A DNA stretch of 17,933 nt from Chloroflexota bacterium (GTDB taxonomy: Bacteria; Chloroflexota; Dormibacteria; CF-121): positions 1 through 17,933 of the forward strand of contig VBEQ01000082.1 of the NCBI GenBank assembly GCA_005881235.1, given 5' to 3'. Below, one piece after another: positions 6,980-14,593 of this stretch. Both the position numbers and the translations under genes were made by a program. Position 1 is the first letter of the stretch. The number at the start of each line of letters is the position of its first letter. A model generated the notes under the pieces. The model had not been told where the DNA came from and did no database searches. It saw nothing but the letters and a program-made list of their open reading frames with translations.

Positions 6980-8770
6980 ATGCCCAAGGTGTTGATCACC
7001 GAGACTGTGCTGCGCGACGCGCAGCAGAGTTTGGTGCAGGGACGGCTCAAGCTGCAGCACGTGCTGCCGATCGCCAAAACTCTCGACGATATCGGCTACC
7101 ACGCCCTCGATGCCTGGGGTGGTTGGACGTTCGCGGCCCAGGTGCGGGCCCTGAAGGAAGATCCGTGGCAGCGCTTGCGCGCGATGCGAGCCGCCATCGT
7201 GAAGACGCCGTTGCAGATGTTGATCCGCGGACAGACGCTGCTCGGGCAGTCCCATCAGCCGGATGACGTGGTGCGCGCCTTCATCGAGCAGGCGGTCGAA
7301 GACGGCATTCGCGTGATCAAGATGTTCGACCCGCTGAACGACCTGCGAAACCTCGAGGTACCGGTCGAGGTTGCCCGCAAGGCCGGAGCCCGGGTGATCG
7401 GCGCCCTCGTCTACAGCCCGAGTCCGGTCGCGGATGAGTCGCGCGTGGTCAAGTCCGCCAGCCGCCTGAAGGCCATGGGGGTGGACTGGATCGGGATCGA
7501 GGACGTCGCCGGCATCCTGGCTCCGGTCGACGCTCGCGGCCTGGTGACCGCGATCACGAGCGCGACCAGGTTGCCGGTCACCATTCACTCCCACTCCACG
7601 ACGGCGCTGGCGCCGATCTCGTACTTTGCCGCCATCGAAGCGGGGGCGACCGGCATCGATACCGCGCTCTCCGCGCTGGCCTGGGGCGCCTCGCAACCCG
7701 CCACCGAGACGATGGTCGCCAGCCTTCGCGACGGACCGTACGACACCGGTCTCGACCTCAATGTGATCGGCCAGGCGAGCCGGTACTTCGATGAGATTCA
7801 CGATGAGTATCTCGAGTTCCAGGACCCGATCGCCTTCCGCAACGATGTCCTCGTCTTGCAACACCAGCTACCGGCGCCGGTGCTGGCGGTCCTCATCCGC
7901 AACCTCCGAGAACGCAATGCCATCGACCGCTACGACCGATTGCTGCAAGAACTCCTCCTGGTCCGCCAGGAGATGGGTTATCCGCCGATGGCGGCGCCGA
8001 TCAATCGGATCGCGGCCAACCAGGCGCTGGCCAATACGCTGAGCGACAAGCGGTACCAGCACATCGAGCAGCCCTTCCGCGACTATGTCAAGGGGCTGTT
8101 CGGCGAGCCGCCCGGCCCCATCGACCCGGAGGTCCGCAAACGCGCGCTGGGCTCATCGAATGCGATCACGCTTCGACCGGCCGACCTGCTGCAGCCGGGG
8201 ATCGACCGCGCGCGGCGGGAGATGCGCAAGCAAGGGCTGAACCCGTCCGGCGTGGACCAGGTGCTCACCTACATCCTGTTCCCGGAAGACGCGCCCAACA
8301 TTCTTCGCCCCGCCGGGCACCGCGCCGAGACGCCCGCCGCGGCCGCGCCGGCCCCGGCACCCGAGCCGCAACAGGTGCCCCAGCCGGCTCCGGTTGTCCC
8401 CAGACCGCCCGCCCCAACCGAGGCGGCGGCCCGCGAGTTCACGGTCGAGGTCGACGGCGAACCGTATCGGGTTCGCATCCTCGGCGACGGCACGGTGCCC
8501 GCCACCGCGGCGGTGCCTGCCACGTCGGGCCCAACAGCGGCGCAACGCGCCGGTGGCGACGGGGCCATCCAGGCGCCAATGCAAGGCATGGTGGTCAAGG
8601 TCAAGGTCAAATCCGGGGACCGCGTCCGGCTGGGCGACGTGGTCGTGGTGCTGGAGGCGATGAAGATGCAGAACGACATCGTGGCGACGGTCGGCGGGAC
8701 GGTGCGGGAGGTCTTCGCCAAAGAGGGAGCGATCGTCGCCCCCAACGAAGTGTTGATGACGATTGGCTAG
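6980..8770 (+). CDS. pycB: PycB/OadA-like carboxyltransferase with biotin carrier domain; altered active site
   Basis: Resembles subunit B of two-component pyruvate carboxylase and the alpha subunit of oxaloacetate decarboxylase, which move CO2 between carboxybiotin and pyruvate/oxaloacetate. The 596 residues comprise a TIM-barrel carboxyltransferase (about 1-270), the conserved C-terminal PYC/OADA region (about 280-430), an Ala/Pro linker (about 440-480) and a biotin carrier domain with EAMKMQ, biotinyl Lys562. Metal ligands Asp13 (LRDAQQS), His203 and His205 (IHSHS) and substrate-binding Gln16 and Arg83 (MLIRGQT) are present. However, the carbamylated lysine of the IKDMAG motif is Glu174 (GIEDVAG) and the catalytic threonine of GYPPLVTP is Ala339 (GYPPMAAP). 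Function as a true pyruvate carboxylase is therefore uncertain; a related biotin-dependent reaction is possible. It starts at ATG 6980, probably leaderless, and overlaps pycA by 8 nt. Confidence 0.85.
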   Translation: MPKVLITETVLRDAQQSLVQGRLKLQHVLPIAKTLDDIGYHALDAWGGWTFAAQVRALKEDPWQRLRAMRAAIVKTPLQMLIRGQTLLGQSHQPDDVVRAFIEQAVEDGIRVIKMFDPLNDLRNLEVPVEVARKAGARVIGALVYSPSPVADESRVVKSASRLKAMGVDWIGIEDVAGILAPVDARGLVTAITSATRLPVTIHSHSTTALAPISYFAAIEAGATGIDTALSALAWGASQPATETMVASLRDGPYDTGLDLNVIGQASRYFDEIHDEYLEFQDPIAFRNDVLVLQHQLPAPVLAVLIRNLRERNAIDRYDRLLQELLLVRQEMGYPPMAAPINRIAANQALANTLSDKRYQHIEQPFRDYVKGLFGEPPGPIDPEVRKRALGSSNAITLRPADLLQPGIDRARREMRKQGLNPSGVDQVLTYILFPEDAPNILRPAGHRAETPAAAAPAPAPEPQQVPQPAPVVPRPPAPTEAAAREFTVEVDGEPYRVRILGDGTVPATAAVPATSGPTAAQRAGGDGAIQAPMQGMVVKVKVKSGDRVRLGDVVVVLEAMKMQNDIVATVGGTVREVFAKEGAIVAPNEVLMTIG

Positions 8771-10214
8771 CGTCACCAAGGTTCTGGTCGCGAACCGCGG
8801 CGAGATCGCGCTTCGCGTGATGCGAACCTGCCGCGAGATGGCCATCCGGACCGTCGCCGTCTACGCGGAGCCGGACGCTCGCTCTCCCCACGCTCTCTTT
8901 GCCGAGGAGCGGGCGGTGCTGAGCGGGCCGACACCGCGACACGCCTATCTCGACGTGGAGCAAATCGTGCGCACGGCGCGCGAGCACGGCGCCGATGCGA
9001 TCCATCCGGGTTATGGCTTTCTCTCCGAAAACCCGGCGTTCGCGGAGGCCTGCGCCAAAAGCGGGCTGACCTTCATCGGACCCCCGGCGACGAGCATGCG
9101 GGCGATGGGCGACAAGGTCGAGGCCCGTCGCCGGATGATCGCCGCGGGCGTCCCCGTGGTACCGGGGACGGCCGCGCTCGCCGACGAAGCGGCCGCGGTC
9201 TCCGAGGCGAAACGGATCGGCTACCCGGTGATGGTCAAGGCGGCCGCCGGCGGTGGCGGCATCGGCATGCGGGTCGCCAAGGGGCCCGATGATCTCCCCG
9301 CGGCGTTCGAAGCCTGCCGAAGAGCGGCGCAAAGCTCCTTCGGCAGCCCGGACGTCTACCTGGAGCGCTATCTCGAGCATCCGCGCCACATCGAGATGCA
9401 GATCCTTGCCGACGATCACGGCACGACCGTCGCCCTGGGAGAGCGGGAGTGCTCGATCCAGCGGCGGCACCAGAAGTTGCTCGAGGAGACACCCGCCGTT
9501 GGCCTCAGCACGTCGCGCCGACGTGCCATGGCGGCGGCGGCCGTCAAGGCGGCGGCGGCGGTCGATTACCGCAACGCCGGCACGATCGAGTTCATCGTCT
9601 CAGGGGAGGAGTTCTACTTCCTCGAGATGAATACCCGCCTCCAGGTCGAGCATCCGGTGACGGAGTCGGTGCTCGGCATCGATCTCGTGCGCGAGCAGAT
9701 CCGCATCGCTCGTGGCGAGCGGCTCCCGGAGGGTGGCTACCCGCTACCACGCGGCCACGCCATCGAGTTTCGGATCAACGCCGAGGATCCCTTGCGCAAT
9801 TTCATGCCGACGCCCCGCCGCGTCCAGCGCTACGCACCGCCGAGCGGGCCGGGCGTGCGGGTCGACAGCGGCATCAGGCCGCACCAGGAGATCTCGCCGC
9901 ACTTCGACTCGCTCTTGTTGAAGCTCATCGTCTGGGCAGATGACCGCGAGTCGGCGATCGGTCGCGGGCGGCGTGCGCTGCAGGAGTTCGTTCTTACCGG
10001 GCCGAAGACCACCATCCCCTTTCACCGTGCGCTCCTCGAAGAGCCGGACTTCCACGCCGGCCGGATTTCCACCAGCTTCATCCAGGACCATCCGAGCCTG
10101 CTCGAAAAGACCCGGGAGTTTGAGGCGCAATCGTCACCGTTCGAATCGCTGTACGGCGCGGGTGAGGTGGCGGCGGCCATTGCTGCCGGCGTGGTCCTCG
10201 CTCGAGAGGGTTAG
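8763..10214 (+). CDS. pycA: Biotin carboxylase subunit (PycA/AccC-like)
   Basis: Carboxylates biotin on the carrier domain using ATP and bicarbonate; its partner is almost certainly the PycB-like protein encoded immediately upstream. The 483-residue product has the three biotin carboxylase parts: N-terminal VLVANRGEIALRVMRTCREM and HPGYGFLSEN, an ATP-grasp domain with VKAAAGGGGIGMRVAKG, ERECSIQRRHQKLLEE and EMNTRLQVEHPVTES, and the C-terminal domain with FRINAEDP. The glycine loop has Ile where Lys/Arg is common, which is seen in other acyl-CoA carboxylase subunits. TTG at 8763 is chosen because it starts directly before the conserved N-terminus and overlaps the pycB stop; no ATG or GTG is available nearby. 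Assignment as pycA rather than accC rests on the neighbour. Its stop overlaps by 4 nt the stop of the convergent anti-sigma gene. Confidence 0.9.
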   Translation: MASVTKVLVANRGEIALRVMRTCREMAIRTVAVYAEPDARSPHALFAEERAVLSGPTPRHAYLDVEQIVRTAREHGADAIHPGYGFLSENPAFAEACAKSGLTFIGPPATSMRAMGDKVEARRRMIAAGVPVVPGTAALADEAAAVSEAKRIGYPVMVKAAAGGGGIGMRVAKGPDDLPAAFEACRRAAQSSFGSPDVYLERYLEHPRHIEMQILADDHGTTVALGERECSIQRRHQKLLEETPAVGLSTSRRRAMAAAAVKAAAAVDYRNAGTIEFIVSGEEFYFLEMNTRLQVEHPVTESVLGIDLVREQIRIARGERLPEGGYPLPRGHAIEFRINAEDPLRNFMPTPRRVQRYAPPSGPGVRVDSGIRPHQEISPHFDSLLLKLIVWADDRESAIGRGRRALQEFVLTGPKTTIPFHRALLEEPDFHAGRISTSFIQDHPSLLEKTREFEAQSSPFESLYGAGEVAAAIAAGVVLAREG

Positions 10215-12484
10215 CGGCTGATCACGAGCGAGGCGTGGTATTCGTCGGCCATGGTGACGCCGTTGATGTCCATCACTCCCGTCGTCACCACCAACTGGTA
10301 GGCACCCGGTCGCACGCTCAAGGCCAGGGTTGCAAGGTGGGAGTCAGCATCGAACGTGATCCGCGTGATGATCGGCCGGCCATCGACGCCCCGGACCTGG
10401 ATGGTGTCGGTCGTCACCGTCTCGGGCCGTAGATCCGCGTCAAACCGGACTCGAACCTGACTCCCCTTATCCGCAGGGACGATCTCGACCGAAACGACGG
10501 TTGGCCCATGGCCCAGAGGCACGGCGGGCGTCGAGGTGACGGCGTCGACCAGGTAGCGCTGATCTTTGAGGACCAGGGTGAGCTGCTCTTCGAAGAAGCT
10601 CCGCTGCACCCCGGAGCGTGAAACGAAGATCCGGACGCCGACGAGGAACGTGTTGGGATTGGAGCCGGTCAGCTGGACGGTGACCGGATAGTACCGCTCG
10701 TACTTGCTGCCGGCCGGGCTGAGCAGCGAGGACGCGCCGCCCTGGTAGGCATTCAGTCCGGAGGCATCGAGGCTCTCTTGCGCCGCCCCGCGATCTCCCT
10801 TGAGCCGCGCCTGCATGAACCTGTCGACTTCGGCCAGCGCCTGCTTCGAGGCGGCGTCGGATTCCGAGGGCGCGGTGCTCGCGGTCCAGAAGGCGCGACC
10901 GCCGGCTTCATCCTGCCTCGTGAAGAGAACGAGGTCGCCGAGGGATGACCACTGGGGGCTCGAGTACTCCTGCTCAGAGGCGAAGGTCGTCAGGCCGCTG
11001 CCATCGACGTTGATGAGCATCAATCGCGACGCGGAGCTACTCGCGCCCGCCGGCTTGCTGGCCAGCAGCAGTGAGGCTCCGTCCGGCGCCCAGTTCAGGT
11101 CGGACCAGGTTTGCCCGCTCGGGCTGCTGGCGATCCGCTGCGCGTTCTTGCCGCCGGCCGCGATGTACAGATCGCTGCCGGACGCCTGCGGGACGAGGAA
11201 CCCCAGGTCACCCTTCGACGACCAGGCAAAGCCGGTCGCGCCCGCCGGCAATGGGTTCCGCGATCCCGATGCCAGGTCGATCACGGACGACCCATCAGTC
11301 GCCTCGACCGCCAACAGGGTGCCAAGGGGCGAGCCCGCGACGCTGCCGCGCTGCATTCGGATCGCACGCGTATTGACCGATCCACCGTGCGAGTCAACGA
11401 TGACCAGCCGACCCTGGGTGACATAGGCGATCCGATCGCTACCAATCCAGACCGGTGCCCGGTCGGGCATGCTGTCGAGCGTTGCCAGGGTCCCCTGCAA
11501 GTTCCCTTGCAGGTCCCAGATCCTGAGACTGGCCTGGCTGCCGGAGATCACCTGCCACGCCGCGAAGACGCCACCTGACGGGGCGGCCGCCGGGAAGTTG
11601 CCGCCGGGAACGAGGATTCGGATCGGCGTGCCCAGCGCGCTCATCAGCCAGATATCCGTGGTCGCCTTTGGCGCCGCTCCGGACGCGGTTGCCGGTGCGG
11701 CCGGGGAGGAGCCCGGTCCAGGCTGACCTGACGGTCGGGTGACGATCAGCTGGCCCGTCGGCGTCCAGCCGCCGTTGAATACGGTACCGGCATCCGCAAG
11801 GCGGTTCTCCTGGCCGTAGGTGACGTTCCGGCTCCGGTACGAGGGTGGGTTAACGGGGGGCACGGGAGCGCGCACCGTGGTGAAGTGCACAACAACCGGC
11901 GATGGCGCGACCGCCGGCGTCGGCTGAACGTTCGGCCTGGACTCCTTTGGCGCTGACGAGGCCTTCAGCGACACCGTATAGGTGGTGTTGGGGGCGAGTG
12001 GGTGATCGGGGATGATCACCAGGTTCTGGCCGACCCATTGCTTTGTCACCGAGGTGGCCGGCTCGATCACCACCGTGTCGGCGACGGCGTTCTTGTCGAC
12101 CGGTCCGCTGAATGGGATCACGATCGGCTCGGCGGTTGCCACGTTCGTCTTGTTCTGGATGTGGGAGAGGTCGACCGCGACCATGGCGGACGAGGGAGAT
12201 TGGTTCTGAAGATAGATCTGGATGCCGAGCACGACCAGGAAGCCGGCCGCTACCGCGGCCATGGCCGGCGCCAGTGCCTTCGGGCCGAGGCTGAAGGGGA
12301 ACCCTCGCCGGGCCGACTGCGGCTGGAGCGTACGGCGGGCTTCCGTCATCAGCTTGGTGCGCAGGTAATTGTGAAAGTTCGGATCCAGGGGCGGCGCGGC
12401 CGGCCGGGACAGCTTCAGCAGGTCCACGACTTCCCGGTGCGCCGGGTCCTGGAATAGCTCCTCGAGCTCGGGATCGTTGCTCAT
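10211..12484 (-). CDS. Predicted membrane anti-sigma factor with Ig-like and beta-propeller extracytoplasmic domains
   Basis: The gene follows the ECF sigma gene with an ATGA overlap, the usual arrangement of a cognate anti-sigma factor; no function has been shown. The 757-residue product has a cytoplasmic helical N-terminus (1-65, including LDPNFHNYLRTKLMTEARR) without the Cys/His zinc motif of ZAS anti-sigma factors. A single membrane segment lies at about 71-92. An SbsA-type Ig-like domain follows at about 118-202 (IPFSGPVDKNAV, LAPNTTYTVSL), then a Pro/Ala-rich linker. A TolB/WD40-like propeller spans about 230-545, with repeats such as FAWSSKGDLGFLV, LNWAPDGASLLLA and PQWSSLGDLVLFT. Next comes an alpha/beta region resembling NTF2-like folds (about 550-660). 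A second Ig-like domain forms the end (VRVRFDADLRPETVTTDTI). The large exterior part suggests sensing at the envelope; the ligand is unknown. Confidence 0.75.
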   Translation of the reverse strand: MSNDPELEELFQDPAHREVVDLLKLSRPAAPPLDPNFHNYLRTKLMTEARRTLQPQSARRGFPFSLGPKALAPAMAAVAAGFLVVLGIQIYLQNQSPSSAMVAVDLSHIQNKTNVATAEPIVIPFSGPVDKNAVADTVVIEPATSVTKQWVGQNLVIIPDHPLAPNTTYTVSLKASSAPKESRPNVQPTPAVAPSPVVVHFTTVRAPVPPVNPPSYRSRNVTYGQENRLADAGTVFNGGWTPTGQLIVTRPSGQPGPGSSPAAPATASGAAPKATTDIWLMSALGTPIRILVPGGNFPAAAPSGGVFAAWQVISGSQASLRIWDLQGNLQGTLATLDSMPDRAPVWIGSDRIAYVTQGRLVIVDSHGGSVNTRAIRMQRGSVAGSPLGTLLAVEATDGSSVIDLASGSRNPLPAGATGFAWSSKGDLGFLVPQASGSDLYIAAGGKNAQRIASSPSGQTWSDLNWAPDGASLLLASKPAGASSSASRLMLINVDGSGLTTFASEQEYSSPQWSSLGDLVLFTRQDEAGGRAFWTASTAPSESDAASKQALAEVDRFMQARLKGDRGAAQESLDASGLNAYQGGASSLLSPAGSKYERYYPVTVQLTGSNPNTFLVGVRIFVSRSGVQRSFFEEQLTLVLKDQRYLVDAVTSTPAVPLGHGPTVVSVEIVPADKGSQVRVRFDADLRPETVTTDTIQVRGVDGRPIITRITFDADSHLATLALSVRPGAYQLVVTTGVMDINGVTMADEYHASLVISR

Positions 12485-13035
12485 GTCAATCCTGCCTCGA
12501 ATTCCGGCGGCAACTCGCGGCGAAGCCGTTCGACGGCGCGATGGAGGAGGAGCTTGACCGCGCCAGCGCTCTTGCCCATGATCTGGGCGATCTCCTCGAT
12601 CTTCTTGTCCTCACCGAACTTGAGCACCATGGCCGCCCGCTGGTGACGGGGCAGCTGATCGATCGCCGACCAGACGCGGCGGCTGCGATCGCGGCGCACG
12701 ACCTCGTCATCCACGCTCGGCGCGCCGCTGGGCAGACTGGCGCCTTCCTCCAGCTCCACCTCGCCGTGCTGGCCGCGGTAATGGTCGGCGACCGCGTTCA
12801 GCGTGATCTGGTAGAGCCAGGAGGAGAAGGGATGGCCGGAGTAGGTGTACCGCTTGATATTTCTCAGCGCCTTGAAGAACACCTCCGACGTCACATCCTC
12901 TGCCAGGGATTGGTCTCGAACTCTGGAATACGCAAAGCGGTAAATCTGCGGGAAGTAGCGATCGTAAAGAGCCCCGAAGGCATCGGGGTCTTCCTTCGCG
13001 CGCTCAACGAGTTCCCGCTCTTCAAAATCCGGCAT
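12481..13035 (-). CDS. ECF-type RNA polymerase sigma factor
   Basis: A 184-residue sigma-70 family protein of ECF size. Region 2 spans about residues 20-90 (LYDRYFPQIYRFAYSRV, AEDVTSEVFFKALRNI, FSSWLYQITLNAVADHYR) and binds core polymerase and the -10 element. An acidic linker follows. Region 4 spans about 120-175 (AIDQLPRHQRAAMVLKF, KKIEEIAQIMGKSAGAVKLLLHRAVERLRREL), a helix-turn-helix for the -35 element. The stop codon overlaps the start of the downstream membrane protein (ATGA), which predicts co-translation with its anti-sigma factor. It is divergent from purB. Target genes cannot be told; no ECF-style promoter pair was recognised upstream of it, so autoregulation is not shown. Confidence 0.93.
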   Translation of the reverse strand: MPDFEERELVERAKEDPDAFGALYDRYFPQIYRFAYSRVRDQSLAEDVTSEVFFKALRNIKRYTYSGHPFSSWLYQITLNAVADHYRGQHGEVELEEGASLPSGAPSVDDEVVRRDRSRRVWSAIDQLPRHQRAAMVLKFGEDKKIEEIAQIMGKSAGAVKLLLHRAVERLRRELPPEFEAGLT

Positions 13036-13104
13036 CAGGGCACCCCACAGGGCGCCCGCTGGAGATTGAACGGGAGGCCGCCCCTCTTGGTTACGTGTTG
13101 GGCC

Positions 13105-13133
13105 AATTTACCAGCAACTCCCCGTTAGATCAA
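13105..13133 (-). promoter_or_regulatory. Putative sigma70-type promoter of the ECF sigma gene
   Basis: On the minus strand TTGATC (13133-13128) and TAAATT (13110-13105) are separated by exactly 17 nt. Each hexamer matches the housekeeping consensus at 4 of 6 positions. The start site would fall near 13098, about 63 nt before the sigma gene ATG. Confidence 0.4.
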
Positions 13134-13190
13134 AAGTCGCCAGCGGTGCGGGAGGTTACGGAAACCCGTTTTTGGGCCTGCGACGGCCGT

Positions 13191-13196
13191 TATAAT
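13191..13196 (+). promoter_or_regulatory. Consensus -10 box upstream of purB
   Basis: Perfect TATAAT, 47 nt before the TTG start of purB. The start site would be near 13203. The position 17 nt upstream reads GTTTTT, so a -35 box is poor. This would be the main promoter for the purB-purC-purS-purQ-purL block. Confidence 0.5.
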
Positions 13197-13243
13197 CAGG
13201 CCGTCACCGACGGCCCGCCACCCCAAAGGAGACCAGCCGCCGA

Positions 13244-14593
13244 TTGATCCCTCGATACGCTCACCCGGAGATGAGCGAGATCTTCTCTCCAAAGCAGCGC
13301 TACGAGCTATGGCTGCGGATCGAGCTCACCGTCTGTGAGGGTTGGGCGGACCTGGATGAGATCCCTCGGACCGTGTTGGACCGTCTTCGCCAGGCGCGGG
13401 TCGATCCCGAGCACATCGCCCGGCTGGAGGAGCGGGTCGGCCACGACGTGGTCGCCTTCCTGGATTCCCTCGCCGACTCGGTTGGCGGCGAGGACGCCCG
13501 CTATCTTCATCGGGGCCTGACCTCCTCGGACGTTCTCGACACGGCTCTGGCGCTGCAGCTGGTGCAGGCCGCCGACATCCTTCTAAAGGATGTCGACCGG
13601 CTGTCGTCGGTCATCCGCCGCCGGGCGATCGAGGAGCGGGACACCCTGATGGCGGGCCGCACCCACGGCATTCACGCCGAGCCGGTGAGTTTCGGCTTCG
13701 TTCTTGCCGGCTGGCTGGATGAGCTCGATCGCGACCGTCAGCGTCTCGTTACGACCCGCGAGGACATCCGCGTGGGCAAACTGTCGGGTGCGGTCGGCAC
13801 GCACGCCACCGTCGACCCGCGCGTCGAAGAGTCGTCGCTGAAGAAGCTGGGCCTGCGAGTGGCGCCGGTCACCACCCAGGTGATCGCCCGCGACCGTCAC
13901 GCCGCCTACCTGACCACGCTAGCGGTGCTGGCCGGCGGCCTGGAAAAATTCGCCACCGACATCCGGCACCTGCAACGGAGTGAGGTCTCCGAGGTGCGCG
14001 AGCCATTCGGCGCCGAGCAGAAGGGCTCCTCGGCGATGCCGCACAAGCGAAACCCGGTGCTGAGCGAGCGGATCTGCGGCCTCGCGCGCGTGGTGCGCGG
14101 CTACGCGCAGACCTCACTGGAAAACCAGGCCCTCTGGCACGAGCGTGACATCAGCCACTCCTCGGCCGAGCGGATCATCTTCCCCGACGCCTGCACGCTG
14201 CTCGATTACATGCTGCAACTCATGGCCGAGATCCTCGAGGGACTGACGATCGACCGCGAGCGCATGCGCGCCAATCTCTACCGCAGCGGCGGGGTGGTGT
14301 TCTCGCAGCGCGTGCTACTGGCGCTGGTCCAGAAGGGCATGTCCCGGCAGGATGCCTACCGTGTCGTGCAACGGGCAGCGCTCAGCGCGCTCGATGGAGG
14401 ACAGGACTTCAAGCTGGTCGTCGGGCAGACCCCGGAGGTGCGCGAGCGGCTCACCGCCGACGAGCTGGCGGAGCTCTTCGACCCAGCGTTCTACCTTCGT
14501 CATCTCGACGTGACGTTCGAGCGCCTCGGGCTCGAGAAGGCCGTAGCATCCCCCTCCCCCGCTCGCGGGGGAGGGCAGGGTGGGGGCAGATGA
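13244..14593 (+). CDS. purB: Adenylosuccinate lyase
   Basis: Cleaves SAICAR to AICAR and adenylosuccinate to AMP, releasing fumarate. The 449-residue product belongs to the fumarase/aspartase superfamily: signature loop GSSAMPHKRNPVLSE, substrate motifs LTSSDVLDTALALQ and the catalytic-histidine region GRTHGIHAEPVSFG. The start is TTG 13244, supported by the family N-terminus (IPRYAHPEMSEIFSPKQRYELWLRIE-like opening) and AAAGGAG at 13225-13231, 12 nt upstream, which is rather distant. The protein is about 15 residues longer than usual: its last residues, ASPSPARGGGQGGGR, are encoded by a REP-like hairpin repeat. The stop overlaps the purC ATG by 4 nt. It is the first gene of the second purine block. 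Confidence 0.95.
   Translation: MIPRYAHPEMSEIFSPKQRYELWLRIELTVCEGWADLDEIPRTVLDRLRQARVDPEHIARLEERVGHDVVAFLDSLADSVGGEDARYLHRGLTSSDVLDTALALQLVQAADILLKDVDRLSSVIRRRAIEERDTLMAGRTHGIHAEPVSFGFVLAGWLDELDRDRQRLVTTREDIRVGKLSGAVGTHATVDPRVEESSLKKLGLRVAPVTTQVIARDRHAAYLTTLAVLAGGLEKFATDIRHLQRSEVSEVREPFGAEQKGSSAMPHKRNPVLSERICGLARVVRGYAQTSLENQALWHERDISHSSAERIIFPDACTLLDYMLQLMAEILEGLTIDRERMRANLYRSGGVVFSQRVLLALVQKGMSRQDAYRVVQRAALSALDGGQDFKLVVGQTPEVRERLTADELAELFDPAFYLRHLDVTFERLGLEKAVASPSPARGGGQGGGR
14552..14587 (+). repeat. REP-like hairpin repeat, copy 2, inside the 3' end of purB
   Basis: CCCTCCCCCGC (14552-14562) and GCGGGGGAGGG (14565-14575) form a perfect 11-bp stem with a 2-nt loop, followed by CAGGGTGGGGGC. 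In reverse complement it matches the element at 3614-3643, so the two copies are in opposite orientation. It is translated as the purB C-terminal tail, and its G-rich right part lies directly before the purC start, where it may act as the Shine-Dalgarno. Confidence 0.65.

Noticed and set aside
6626..7864. 412-codon minus-strand open frame opposite purE and pycB
   Set aside because: Crosses two well-supported genes, has no recognisable motifs, and is a codon-bias artefact.
13161..13180. Possible terminator around the run of five T before purB
   Set aside because: Only a 3-bp CCC/GGG stem surrounds the T run, which is too weak, and it sits in a divergent promoter region.
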